A stretch of DNA of 14,029 nucleotides from Acidobacteriota bacterium. GTDB taxonomy: Bacteria; Acidobacteriota; Terriglobia; UBA7540. The stretch covers positions 1-14,029 of the forward strand of contig JAKAWN010000153.1 of NCBI GenBank assembly GCA_021827245.1, in the 5' to 3' direction. Below are positions 1-7,215 of the stretch, in pieces (position 1 is the first letter of the stretch; each line of letters starts with the position of its first letter). The notes under the pieces were generated by a model, which saw only the letters and a list, made by a program, of their open reading frames with translations, made no database searches and had not been told where the DNA came from. A program made the translations under genes and the position numbers.

Positions 1-730
1 AGACGAACGAGATGTGACGGCCCAGCGCTTCTGCCGCGGTATATCCGAAAAGTCTCGTCGCCCCGTTATTCCAACTGGTAACATTGCCTTCCAAGTCTGT
101 CGAAACAACTGAGTCATGAATCTGGTCTAAGATTTGGGCTTGCTGTTTGATTGCGTCTTCCGACTGTTTGCGCTCGACAGCGGTGGCCAGCACGTTGGCG
201 ACCGCCCGCATGAAATTGATATCGTCTTTGCTGTAAACTCGCTTGCGGGTCGAGTGGGCTCCCAAAATCCCGAACGGGCTGTTTCTGCCCAGGACGATGA
301 CGCTGATTCCGCTGACGACGTTGTGTTTGGAGAGCAGGGATGGTGTGGTGAACCTTTTTTCCTTACGCAAGTCTTCGGTCACCACAGGGTGTTCGGAAAG
401 GAGCGTATAACCCGCCTGAGAGTCACTTTTGGCAGGTACCTTTGCCCGACCGACGTACCCTTTTCTCCACCCCACACCGGCACGCAGAAGCAATGCCTCA
501 CGATCGGGAAGCAACTCGAGAACCTTGGCGTATTCGACGTGCAGCGATTGAGCAACAACTCTGGCGGCTTCTCTCAACACGAGGGACAGTGGGACGTCCG
601 AAAAAGCCATCTGGCCGAGACGAGCTACCGCCGCCTGCTCGCGAGCAAGGTCCCTGAACTCATTTGCCATCCCTCCGGCATGAGTTGCCACCTGGGACTG
701 GCGCCTGTGTCGCGGCCCGCGGGGCATCAT
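1..730 (-). CDS. GAF-PAS sensory protein, N-terminal part (runs off the left edge)
   Basis: No stop is reached before position 1, so only about 243 N-terminal codons are present. From the start at 730, residues about 38-198 form a GAF domain (landmarks VEYAKVLELLPD, LLRAGVGW, DSQAGYTLL, PFGILGAHS). Residues about 207 onward begin a PAS domain (ILDQIHDSVVSTD, LEGNVTSWNNGATRLFGYT, AEALGRH). No signal peptide or membrane segment is visible, so the visible part is probably cytoplasmic. The output domain (histidine kinase, GGDEF or other) lies outside the window and cannot be named. The start at 730 (ATG ATG) is chosen because AGAGGAG sits about 7 nt upstream; a second candidate is the ATG at 670 (MANEFRD). 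A promoter and a long leader lie upstream. The GAF and PAS calls rest on strong resemblance to GAF domains of bacterial sensor kinases. Confidence 0.85.
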   Translation of the reverse strand, partial: MMPRGPRHRRQSQVATHAGGMANEFRDLAREQAAVARLGQMAFSDVPLSLVLREAARVVAQSLHVEYAKVLELLPDREALLLRAGVGWRKGYVGRAKVPAKSDSQAGYTLLSEHPVVTEDLRKEKRFTTPSLLSKHNVVSGISVIVLGRNSPFGILGAHSTRKRVYSKDDINFMRAVANVLATAVERKQSEDAIKQQAQILDQIHDSVVSTDLEGNVTSWNNGATRLFGYTAAEALGRHISFV

Positions 731-762
731 CCACTCTCCTCTTGCTGCAAAGCCTGGAAAAC

Positions 763-781
763 GCCGGTCGGCAAGACCGGC
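763..781 (-). promoter_or_regulatory. GC-rich hairpin in the leader of the GAF-PAS gene
   Basis: GCCGGTC and GACCGGC form a perfect 7-bp stem around a 5-nt loop. On the minus strand the stem is followed by GTTTTCC, and the start codon lies 33 nt further on. It could act as a weak attenuator or simply structure the leader. The T run is too short for a confident intrinsic terminator. Seven-base palindromes arise by chance in a window this size, so only the position makes it notable. Confidence 0.35.
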
Positions 782-944
782 TGCTTATTAAGCCCCCTGA
801 ATCCGTTGGGATCTCAAATTAGGCACAAAAAACACTTACCAGCCGCCGCAGCGTGACTTAACCCGCTGAGTTCCTTGCAGACGGCCTCCTCCCGCCGCTT
901 TCAAGAAGTGGCGTAAATACCTTGCCTGTCGCAGAACAGGGTTT

Positions 945-973
945 ATTATACGAACTGAACGATGGTTTGTCAC
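945..973 (-). promoter_or_regulatory. sigma70-type promoter for the GAF-PAS gene
   Basis: On the minus strand there is GTGACA (968-973, 5 of 6 to TTGACA), a 17-nt spacer and a perfect TATAAT (945-950). Transcription would start near 938, giving a leader of about 208 nt before the start codon at 730. That is long for a plain 5' UTR. Confidence 0.6.
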
Positions 974-1426
974 CTTTGGCCGCTACCTTTAGCCCCAGCC
1001 TTTCTTTGACTTACAGACCTAAGCACTTATTAACAGTCAGCGATCCTGTCCCTTTTTTGTGGGCAGCAAAGGCATGGGAATGACCTGCCCCCATTCTCTG
1101 GTCCAATCATTATGTGAGTTCCGGGTTGCGATGCGAAAGTAGAAAAGGCTCGAAAGTTCGTAATAACGAATCGAATCCCCTGGCTGCAGGGTGCATCGAA
1201 GGACACCAAACAGAGCGTCGATAGTGAGTTGAAGGTAAAGTCGTATCCCGCCTGATTCTTCTCGATCCCCAGAGAAGAATCGACCTGACATCAGGGGATG
1301 GCAAATCCACCTTCAAGGGTAAGACTCTTCTTGAAAAGCTGGATCAACTCCTGCCTCCGGCAACCAACCCGTGAACGCGCTGGTGATTGCTTGGCCAGCA
1401 GTTGATGTCGTTCGAAATCTCTTCGG
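974..1426. other. gene-poor stretch with one doubtful small ORF
   Basis: This gap lies between the GAF-PAS promoter and the esterase stop codon. It holds a minus-strand ORF at 1037-1291 (84 codons, ending in WTREWGQVIPMPLL and a short basic tail) that I do not recognise. No convincing ribosome binding site precedes its ATG, and other reading frames of the same stretch are also open, so it may be a decayed gene or chance. The only other structure seen is the inverted repeat listed separately. No tRNA or terminator is evident. Confidence 0.3.
1254..1281. repeat. perfect 10-bp inverted repeat
   Basis: GATTCTTCTC and GAGAAGAATC flank an 8-nt spacer (1264-1271). A perfect 10-bp stem with a loop this short is expected roughly 0.1 times in a window of this length. 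It lies about 145 nt beyond the esterase stop codon and has no T run, so a classical terminator is not supported. It could be an RNA stem, an operator or the end of a lost element. Confidence 0.5.
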
Positions 1427-3154
1427 CTAGTTATAATGCCATTGCTTGATATTGGCGCCTTTAGGAGCACTCTCAACGATGTGGTCGGCCATCATACGAA
1501 TCATGCTCGCCTGGTTTGTAGGCTGCCATCCGTGACCTTTCTCTGGCCGTCCGTATTCGAATATTCCATCGTAGTAAGGGTCGATGGTGTATTTAAGGAA
1601 ATGTTCCATGTCGTAGCAGGCGAGGTTCAGGTAGTAACTATCCATATCGCCAACGTAGACATGAATTTTCCCCACCAGGGTCGGGCCGATCTCTGGCCAA
1701 TGTTGCTGCAAATAGTACGTGAGATCGTAACCGTGATCGCGCATATAATCGGCCACGTTGCGATCGATCTTACCCGTACGATTGTTCCACAAAGGCTCGG
1801 GGTAGCCGTAGGCCCCGACGGGGCCGTACACTGCGTCCCAGGCGTCAAGTTGCTGCCCTGAACGGCCATGGCTCCCTAGCACTTCCTCAAGCTGGCTCTC
1901 CTCCTGCTCAGTCACAGTCACCTGCCCATCCGGTTCGCGTTCGAGTGGTCTGACAGCTTTCAACCAGGGGCGCCCAGGCGCATAAAAGGCGCTGTCGTCC
2001 CTATAGATGTCGATAAGCTGATAATGGTGGAAGTCGATGGGGTCGGGATAGAGAGTCCATGTCCCGCCAAAGAACCTTGGATGGAAAATCTGCAGCGCCA
2101 GGGATTCCCATCCACCCGTGGAGCCGCCTGTCAGAACACGCGCATAGGGCTCACGGATAATACGAAAATGCCTCTCGATATATGGAATCAGCTCAGTCAT
2201 GATGGCGTCACCATATGGGCCGTTGTTGGCGGAGTTCACCGCGTATGAGTCGTCGAAGTAGGGCGTGGGATGCTGGAAGGTCACGGCGATCATCCGGGGA
2301 AAGTTGTCGGAATTCCATGCCTTGTAAAACTGGTAACCGGTTTCGAGATTGTAGGAACGCATGATCCGTTTCCAATACCCATAGGCGGGTTTGTCCGTGG
2401 TCGAGAAGCCGAACGCGGGCCGCAGGCTGAAGTGTCCCTGGTCGTAGATCACTGGATAATAACTGTCCGGATGCGAATCATAACCCATGGGCAGCAAAAC
2501 CACGGCACCCAGGTAGATCGGATGGCCCCAGAACTTGCTGAGCAATTTGCTCTGGATCTTGATGTGCTTGACCCACGCTGTATCTGGAGGAACTCTCACA
2601 GGCGGGATCACCTTTGTCAGGCTTAGCTTCACATCGTAACCCTTTGCCGGATCCATGTGGACCCGCTCGACCGCGCTGTAAAGGTTCCCCGGAGAACGGT
2701 TGAATTGTTGGCCCTCCCAATGGTCCATGTGAGCCCAGATCGTGTGGCCGTCCGAGCGATGGAATTCCGTGTAAATGTTAATCAACGCCTGCACATAATA
2801 ATCACCGGCCGGAACGTCACTCAGGCTCCGCGTCGGATAGCCCAGCGTGTCGCGGTCGATTACAGCTTGTTCACCCGGTTTAAGTTGCCTGACATCCACT
2901 CCGAAAAAGGGCGGATGGCTGCCCCATGAACCAACCTGGAGCCTTGGTTCGGGTTCATCCTCATTCGAAATCATCACATAAACTCGCCCGGTGATGGGCG
3001 TGCTGTGGACTGAGGCTGGAAACGAAACTTCAAACTTTAGTGGGGGTTCCACGGCTGTTGCTTGCTTAGCGACAATCACAGTTGAAGCCAGCACAATGAG
3101 CACAGGCAGGACAAAAGTCCTCTGCAAACGCGGATGTTTGATCTCGTGAGGCAT
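1427..3154 (-). CDS. secreted alpha/beta-hydrolase-fold esterase
   Basis: A 575-residue protein of the putative esterase (enterochelin-esterase/esterase D-like, PF00756-type) fold. Residues about 10-35 are a signal peptide (LPVLIVLAS core, possible cleavage near ATA). Residues about 38-190 form an extra N-terminal beta-rich domain. The hydrolase domain follows, with the nucleophile elbow GGSTGG (Ser345), a likely acid in VGDMDSYY (Asp503 or Asp505) and the catalytic His541 in KGHGW. It is longer than plain esterases of this fold (about 250-350 residues) because of the N-terminal domain. The frame is open upstream to 3376, but the start at 3154 is preferred because GGGAG lies just upstream and the signal peptide begins there. 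It is likely exported to the periplasm or cell surface. The substrate cannot be told from sequence; no neighbour explains it, and it appears to be transcribed alone. Confidence 0.85.
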   Translation of the reverse strand: MPHEIKHPRLQRTFVLPVLIVLASTVIVAKQATAVEPPLKFEVSFPASVHSTPITGRVYVMISNEDEPEPRLQVGSWGSHPPFFGVDVRQLKPGEQAVIDRDTLGYPTRSLSDVPAGDYYVQALINIYTEFHRSDGHTIWAHMDHWEGQQFNRSPGNLYSAVERVHMDPAKGYDVKLSLTKVIPPVRVPPDTAWVKHIKIQSKLLSKFWGHPIYLGAVVLLPMGYDSHPDSYYPVIYDQGHFSLRPAFGFSTTDKPAYGYWKRIMRSYNLETGYQFYKAWNSDNFPRMIAVTFQHPTPYFDDSYAVNSANNGPYGDAIMTELIPYIERHFRIIREPYARVLTGGSTGGWESLALQIFHPRFFGGTWTLYPDPIDFHHYQLIDIYRDDSAFYAPGRPWLKAVRPLEREPDGQVTVTEQEESQLEEVLGSHGRSGQQLDAWDAVYGPVGAYGYPEPLWNNRTGKIDRNVADYMRDHGYDLTYYLQQHWPEIGPTLVGKIHVYVGDMDSYYLNLACYDMEHFLKYTIDPYYDGIFEYGRPEKGHGWQPTNQASMIRMMADHIVESAPKGANIKQWHYN

Positions 3155-3379
3155 AAAGTCTCCCTTGGAGTCGCGGTTCGGTTGACGGTCGGTTCGCACT
3201 TTCAAAACTACCAAGTCTACCATGTGCCCCCCTGATCGGCATCGCTGGACTTGCGGGTTCATATTTGGACATTTCGGATGTTCCTGGTCAAAATGTGCAC
3301 GGGACGTGAAATGCCATACGGGAAATGGCTTAGGATGAAAGGAGAATTGTTCGCCAGCAGTGTCATTTCTCCGCAATTC

Positions 3380-3755
3380 TTATCGGAGAATCGTGCGAAT
3401 AACCAAGAAAGCAGCCAAGACGGCAAGCATATAGCCAAAGAAACGCTGCATTTTGGTCTTGTCGATCCTGACCGACGTGCGAGCGCCAATCTGAGCACCA
3501 GGAAAGATCCCCGGCGCCAGCAGCAGTGCCGTCTCCCAATCGAAATGCGCTGCGGCAACGCGGTCCAGGAATTCGCCTCTGGCTGTAAATCCCAGCATGA
3601 ACGCGGAACTGCCAACCGCAATATTCATCGGCACACCGAACAGCGGCACCAGCATCGGCACCTTGAGAATCCCGCCGCTACACGCCCAGCGCCGAGAAGA
3701 CCATCGCGATTAAGAACATCGCCAGATAGAAGAAGGCGAAAACCAGGACGCTCAT
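3380..3755 (-). pseudogene. TauE/SafE-type (DUF81) membrane protein, frameshifted
   Basis: The start at 3755 gives MSVLVFAFFYLAMFLIAMVF followed by SALGV and an in-frame TAG near 3681. One base over, translation continues as SGGILKVPMLVPLFGVP and on through FMLGFTA, LLAPGIFPGAQIGA and a final membrane helix. Joined, this is about 124 residues, matching one repeat unit of TauE/SafE permeases (the typical GVGGGIL-VP signature is split exactly at the break). Full-length family members have two such units, but half-size members are known. One extra base explains the break, and it is not in a homopolymer. There is no good ribosome binding site. The family is linked to export of sulfite or organosulfur anions; here it is probably non-functional unless the base is a sequencing error. 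Confidence 0.75.
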
Positions 3756-3999
3756 GCGTGTCTATTTCTTCTTCGCGAAGGGAACATAGACCTTATTACC
3801 GTTCGCCAAGTGGCAAGGCTCTGAGCCCCCCGCTTTTTATCACCTGTCACAAAGGAAGTAATTGGCGGCGCACCTATCACGAGATGAAGGCGACGATAAT
3901 TCAGTGTAACGTAGTCAACGGGACTCTGTCTCGTTATTCGCTCGGGGTTCGATTCAACCATCTGGCGGCAGGAGTTCGAGGTAGGTGCAGCGCCGCAAG

Positions 4000-4426
4000 C
4001 TAATTCTCTGAGGAAGGCTCACTGCGCAAAGACCCGATGACATCCAAAGAGAGTCGGCCCGCCCCGTTACCATCAGAAATATGAGCGAACAGAACATGGC
4101 AAAATCGGTCCGCGCGTCGCTTACCGTAAACCAGAAGCCCTGGGCCGGCCGGAACAATTCTGGAATCTTCGTGGTCGCGATGGCCATCGAAATAACAATA
4201 AGCAAGGGTATGGATACGAGCCGTGTCAGAAGCCCAACCAGGACAAGAAGGCCGCAAACAATTTCGAACGTGCCTACGAAATGCGCGGTGAAATACGGGT
4301 AAGGAAAACCGATGCGAGTAAAGCGAATGACCCCCATCCCGGGGTCGGTGTATTTTAGAATCGCCTGAGTGAAAAAATCAGCCCGACAGCCAGACGAACC
4401 AGAACGATACTGGCCGGACCATGCAC
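4000..4426 (-). pseudogene. DoxX-family membrane protein, two frameshifts
   Basis: Three frames must be joined to read one DoxX-like protein. The N-terminal piece (HGPASIVLVRLAVGLIF) runs from about 4426 to a run of six A at 4372-4377. The middle piece (TQAILKYTDPGMGV, then GTFEIVCGLLVLVGLLTRL, then IATTKIPELF) continues to a run of four C at 4062-4065. The C-terminal piece (GAGRLSLDVIGSLRS) ends with TAG at 4000. Each break is explained by loss of one base in a homopolymer. Four hydrophobic segments are visible, as expected for DoxX. The frame-2 piece alone is an open frame down to 3954, but its tail after residue 100 is unlike the family. The exact start is uncertain: GTG at 4426 is only a guess, and the frame is open to about 4476. 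Homopolymer loss makes a sequencing error possible. Confidence 0.8.
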
Positions 4427-4495
4427 CCCACCGTGTTCAAGAAAAAGGTTGACGTGCCGAGTAATAATTAATCCCTTTCACTTAAAGAGGCTGAA

Positions 4496-4511
4496 TGGCT
4501 CGGTCGAGCCA
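4496..4511. terminator. palindrome just past the outer-membrane gene, possible weak terminator
   Basis: TGGCTCG and CGAGCCA are separated by 2 nt and start 18 nt beyond the stop codon of the gene at 4529-5305. As RNA it would fold into a short GC-rich hairpin, but only a broken T run (TCTTT) follows on the minus strand. It could equally be a binding site. The position favours a role in 3' end formation; the sequence alone does not prove it. Confidence 0.3.
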
Positions 4512-4528
4512 GGTTATTGCCAACAGGG

Positions 4529-5305
4529 TCAATTGCCTGCCGTGGATTTTGGACCCCAGGTCCAATAGAGCGCTAAGTAGGCGTAGTTCTCGGTTTGGCC
4601 CGCGACGCTGTGGCCGTACGCAAACATCAGCTGGAATCCCGGGTGTTCGAGGCTAAACGTGTAGTAGCCGCCGAAATCGAGATCGACGGCATACTGAGAG
4701 AGCGTCGGATCCGCGGTTGGCCGTCCGTGTGAGAACAGTTCGGATCCGAGAGTCAGTTTCTTCGATATATCATGCGTGATGATCGTCCCGCCAAACGGGT
4801 AGTTCCTCCCTCCGGGAACCTCCTCGCTGATATCGATTCCGCCTCCCCCGTCGATCGACCAGGATCCGATTGTCTTCTGTGCATAGAGTGGAATCTTCCA
4901 CGATGGCCCTCCCGCTCCCAATCCCCGCGAAGCATTTCCCCATGGCAATTCCATCATTATGAAGGTTCCGATCATCGGCCGGTGTTTGGTCTCTGGAAGG
5001 AACCGGTCCTGAAAGCCGAACTCCCCGTCTGTCAGACCAAATGTGGTTGGCCCGCCTGTTGGAATCGACGCCCCCAGAGGCACGATGAAGTGAAACATCG
5101 AGTTGCGAATGAGGCTCCAGTTGAATTCGATGGCTGGACCGCTCGTGCCCACAACCCCAGGCGACGAGGCCGCCCCACCCCAAATGTAGAATTCGTGCCA
5201 GCGGTAGGGGATCACGTCCGGATCGTCAAGCTGAAAAGGTGGCCCCGCCAGCAGCGATCGAGGGCAGGAGATAAGCAGAAGTAGCAGCAGAATCAAGAAT
5301 TTCAT
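4529..5305 (-). CDS. outer-membrane beta-barrel protein, phenol-degradation MetA/transporter-like
   Basis: A 258-residue protein starting with a classic signal peptide (KFLILLLLLLISCPRSLLAG). The rest is rich in Gly, aromatic residues and alternating hydrophobic strands (FHFIVPLGASIPTGG, TIGSWSIDGGGGIDI, VDLDFGGYYTF, FQLMFAYGHS), ending in YLALYWTW, as in an outer-membrane barrel. It resembles the broad MetA-pathway-of-phenol-degradation/transporter barrel family; the transported or sensed compound is unknown. Its ATG overlaps the stop codon of the upstream PadR gene (ATGA), so the two are translationally coupled and probably co-transcribed. A start by coupling explains the lack of need for a separate promoter. 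The family assignment is moderate; the barrel and export calls are firmer. Confidence 0.7.
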   Translation of the reverse strand: MKFLILLLLLLISCPRSLLAGPPFQLDDPDVIPYRWHEFYIWGGAASSPGVVGTSGPAIEFNWSLIRNSMFHFIVPLGASIPTGGPTTFGLTDGEFGFQDRFLPETKHRPMIGTFIMMELPWGNASRGLGAGGPSWKIPLYAQKTIGSWSIDGGGGIDISEEVPGGRNYPFGGTIITHDISKKLTLGSELFSHGRPTADPTLSQYAVDLDFGGYYTFSLEHPGFQLMFAYGHSVAGQTENYAYLALYWTWGPKSTAGN

Positions 5306-5622
5306 AGCTCGTCCTCAAAGAGCTCGCCAAAGAGTTCCTTAACGCGATGTTTGGCTGTTTTCAGCGCCCTCCGGCCCGCTGGAGTGGCTTGATAGACTCG
5401 GCGATATCTGCCGTCGCCAAGCACACGAGCAGAGCGTAGCAGCCCCTTCTTCTCCAATCCATCCATCAGGGGATAAAGAGTTCCCGGGCTGACGCGATAA
5501 CCATGCCGGGCCAGCTCTTCAATCATGCCGAGGCCGAAGATGGGCTCCTGGCAGGCATGATGAAGAATGTGCAGACGAATCAGGCCGGAGTATAACTCGC
5601 GCTGGAAATTTAGGTGAGGCAT
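5302..5622 (-). CDS. PadR-family transcriptional regulator
   Basis: A 106-residue winged-helix protein. Residues about 1-80 show the PadR pattern: helix LYSGLIRLHILHHA, the recognition segment YGYR-type (HGYRVSPGTLYPLMDGLEKKGLL) and the wing with R-Y-R-R-V-Y. The short charged tail (KTAKHRVKELFGELF) is a single helix, typical of the minimal PadR subfamily that dimerises through its C-terminus. GGAG lies about 13 nt upstream of the ATG. Its last codons overlap the start of the outer-membrane gene, so it probably controls its own operon, which includes that gene. The cytochrome gene at 5717-6283 lies only 94 nt upstream on the same strand and may be co-transcribed. PadR proteins usually repress and respond to small aromatic or hydrophobic compounds; the ligand here is unknown. 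Confidence 0.88.
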   Translation of the reverse strand: MPHLNFQRELYSGLIRLHILHHACQEPIFGLGMIEELARHGYRVSPGTLYPLMDGLEKKGLLRSARVLGDGRYRRVYQATPAGRRALKTAKHRVKELFGELFEDEL

Positions 5623-5716
5623 GTGACGTGAAGCTCCGCTGGTAACACAGTCACCGTTGGCATCAACCAGACGCTGCCAGCCGGCGAGATCTCATGAACT
5701 CTTTACGCTATGCCCT

Positions 5717-6283
5717 TCAATGCTTCAGAACAGCGTGGCGGACCGTGCGTGAACTCGGTTCCTGCGTCTTCGCAGGAGAAGTCTTCAATACGGCCATTGC
5801 CGCAGAGGGAAGGGTTGTGGCGTCTTCCAGAAAGCCCGTTAATTCACTGATCTGCGTGCCACTTAGAGAGGCGCGAAAGGCCGGCATGCCCGTAAGGCGG
5901 ATGCCATTCTCAACCTTCCAATAAACCTCGCTGGCGGGATCATCAATCTTCTTTGCATTTGGCCGAAAGAATTGCGGCGGCCGAGGAAACATTCCTTTGG
6001 CAGGTCCCGTAGGAGCCTGGCTCGGAAGTCCATGGCAGAAAGCACAATCCTGCTGGTAAATATGCGCTCCGGCTACCAACGAGCCATCACTGACATTGCC
6101 TAGTTGGATTGGGGTCTCCTCGTGGTCAATCGTGGCGTGCATGGCTGTCTTAACAAGGAAGCGTTCGAACGGCATCGGCGGCGCCCAGGTCGCCACCGGC
6201 GCATATCCGGAACGCAGGTACAAAAAGAACCCTGCTGGAACCAGAATAATTCCGATTAAAAGCCCAATGAGAAATTTGCTCAT
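5717..6283 (-). CDS. membrane-anchored monohaem cytochrome c (paralogue A)
   Basis: A 188-residue protein with an N-terminal uncleaved-type anchor (residues about 4-23, FLIGLLIGIILVPAGFFLYL) and a periplasmic class-I-like cytochrome domain. The haem site is C80-A-F-C83-H84, followed by GLPS; the probable axial Met is M133 in RLTGMPAF. Conserved surroundings include GMFPRPPQFFRP and YWKVENGIRL. The start at 6283 is preferred over the longer open frame (to 6337) because the anchor begins there and GGGG lies about 10 nt upstream. A good promoter (6328-6356) sits just upstream. It is clearly a paralogue of the protein at 7386-7982, sharing LRSGYAPV, PFERF, ATIDHE, CHGLP and TGMP-F at matching positions. 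Likely role: electron transfer at the periplasmic face; the partner oxidase or reductase is not in the window. Confidence 0.9.
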   Translation of the reverse strand: MSKFLIGLLIGIILVPAGFFLYLRSGYAPVATWAPPMPFERFLVKTAMHATIDHEETPIQLGNVSDGSLVAGAHIYQQDCAFCHGLPSQAPTGPAKGMFPRPPQFFRPNAKKIDDPASEVYWKVENGIRLTGMPAFRASLSGTQISELTGFLEDATTLPSAAMAVLKTSPAKTQEPSSRTVRHAVLKH

Positions 6284-6327
6284 CGTCGAGGTGCCCCTTC
6301 CTTGACGAAGTTCGATATCGGAAACCG

Positions 6328-6356
6328 ATTCTAGCAATCTACTCGTATTAAGTCAA
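6328..6356 (-). promoter_or_regulatory. sigma70-type promoter of cytochrome A
   Basis: On the minus strand TTGACT (6351-6356), a 17-nt spacer and TAGAAT (6328-6333) match the consensus at 5 of 6 positions each. Transcription would start near 6321, about 38 nt before the start codon at 6283. The -35 box directly abuts the tandem repeat 6357-6382. Confidence 0.65.
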
Positions 6357-6382
6357 TGCCTCGCATATTTGCCTCGCATATT
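6357..6382. repeat. perfect 13-bp tandem duplication upstream of a -35 box
   Basis: TGCCTCGCATATT occurs twice head to tail, followed by a further TGC. On the minus strand it reads as two copies of AATATGCGAGGCA ending exactly at the TTGACT -35 box of the cytochrome A promoter. The placement, near position -40 to -65, suits a direct-repeat activator site. A replication slippage duplication is the plain alternative. Confidence 0.7.
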
Positions 6383-6472
6383 TGCAGTAGTCCTGCCTCA
6401 CATAGACGTTTGGTAGCGCCTATTGGGAGTATGGTGACCTCCTTTTGAGCCGATTCGTCTGAACTTCAACGA

Positions 6473-6488
6473 TGTGACGAGCGTCACA
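6473..6488. promoter_or_regulatory. CRP/FNR-type operator palindrome
   Basis: TGTGACG-AG-CGTCACA is a perfect palindrome and matches the CRP consensus TGTGA-N6-TCACA at all ten defined bases. That match is expected only about 0.013 times by chance in a window of this length. Its centre lies about 57 nt before the start codon of the plus-strand cytochrome (6538), and about 150 nt upstream of the cytochrome A promoter on the other strand. If it acts as a class II site for the plus-strand gene, transcription would begin near 6522. The regulator itself is not encoded here. Confidence 0.6.
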
Positions 6489-6537
6489 GCACCGCGATTT
6501 GGATAGGACGATTGTAACTTCAGAGCAGGAGGTTCGA

Positions 6538-7215
6538 ATGATGAAGCAATGGATCAAGGGCTCCGCGGCTCTTGTCTGCGCTTTCCTGGCGCTTTCAATT
6601 GCACATATCAAGGCACGAGCGCAAGATCAGGATGGGCAGATCGCTCATCGGCAAAGCAACACTTTAACCCTGGAAGGGCCGGCGATTCATATATTGGTTA
6701 CAGCACACCTGCCCCGATGGGAAGTTCGCAATTTAGTGACAAGTTCCCGCACCGCCCGTGATCATCCGGACCTAACCGAATACTATCGAAACAAGGCCGA
6801 TCGCTTGCAGGCCGAAGCTGAAGATTACCAGCAAATCGCGCACTCGTTTGGTGACCCGAAACCCCTCAACGCTCCCGACCACTTCAATATTGGCCGAAAC
6901 GGGCGCCACTATCACGTGATAGCGAAGCAGTGTGCCAGGCGGGCCCGAGCAGATAGCCTGCTAGCGGCTCTTAATGCTCAGGCAGCGCAAGGCGAAGGCT
7001 GCTTCAGGTGCCATAGCTTCCATGGCCGCGGCGGAAAGATTGCCCCTGACCTGGCGACGGAAGGAACTCGCAGCCGGTCGGATGCCTGGCTGATCGGCCA
7101 TTTCAAAGACCCACGAGCCTACTCTGCAGCCTCCGTCATGCCCGCTCTTGGCGGCCTTACAAACCGTCAACTCGAGGTGCTAGCCACATTTCTTGAGTAT
7201 CAGAAGGAAAAGTAG
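6538..7215 (+). CDS. periplasmic cytochrome c with helical N-terminal region
   Basis: About 225 residues, and the only intact plus-strand gene. The start is set by a strong AGGAGG (6527-6532), 5 nt before ATG ATG at 6538/6541; the frame is open to 6499 but without support. Residues about 5-28 are a signal peptide (ALVCAFLALSIAHIKARA). Residues about 70-150 are charged and helical (YYRNKADRLQAEAEDYQQIA, then ARRARADSLLAALNAQ), possibly a helical hairpin. The C-terminal quarter is a cytochrome c domain with CFRCH and a likely axial Met in ASVMPAL, ending LEVLATFLEYQ. It is unrelated in sequence to the two flanking cytochromes apart from the haem motif. It is divergent from cytochrome A and shares the intergenic region containing the CRP-type palindrome. 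It is convergent with cytochrome B (170 nt apart), with no clear terminator seen between them. Confidence 0.88.
   Translation: MMKQWIKGSAALVCAFLALSIAHIKARAQDQDGQIAHRQSNTLTLEGPAIHILVTAHLPRWEVRNLVTSSRTARDHPDLTEYYRNKADRLQAEAEDYQQIAHSFGDPKPLNAPDHFNIGRNGRHYHVIAKQCARRARADSLLAALNAQAAQGEGCFRCHSFHGRGGKIAPDLATEGTRSRSDAWLIGHFKDPRAYSAASVMPALGGLTNRQLEVLATFLEYQKEK

Noticed and set aside
134..856. Long plus-strand open frame of 240 codons
   Set aside because: It is the antisense shadow of the GAF-PAS gene, which has clear domain matches, an RBS and a promoter on the minus strand.
931..943. 13-bp sequence GCAGAACAGGGTT, also found at 11191-11203
   Set aside because: One or two shared 13-mers are expected by chance in a 14-kb window, and the contexts differ.
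3762..3850. Minus-strand ending that reads NGNKVYVPFAKKK-stop, 6 nt before the TauE/SafE start
   Set aside because: It looks like a protein C-terminus, but the frame is closed by a stop only 24 codons upstream and matches nothing I recognise.
3251..4003. Plus-strand open frame of 250 codons
   Set aside because: It runs antisense to the TauE/SafE and DoxX remnants, has a low-complexity Arg-rich translation and no RBS or family resemblance.
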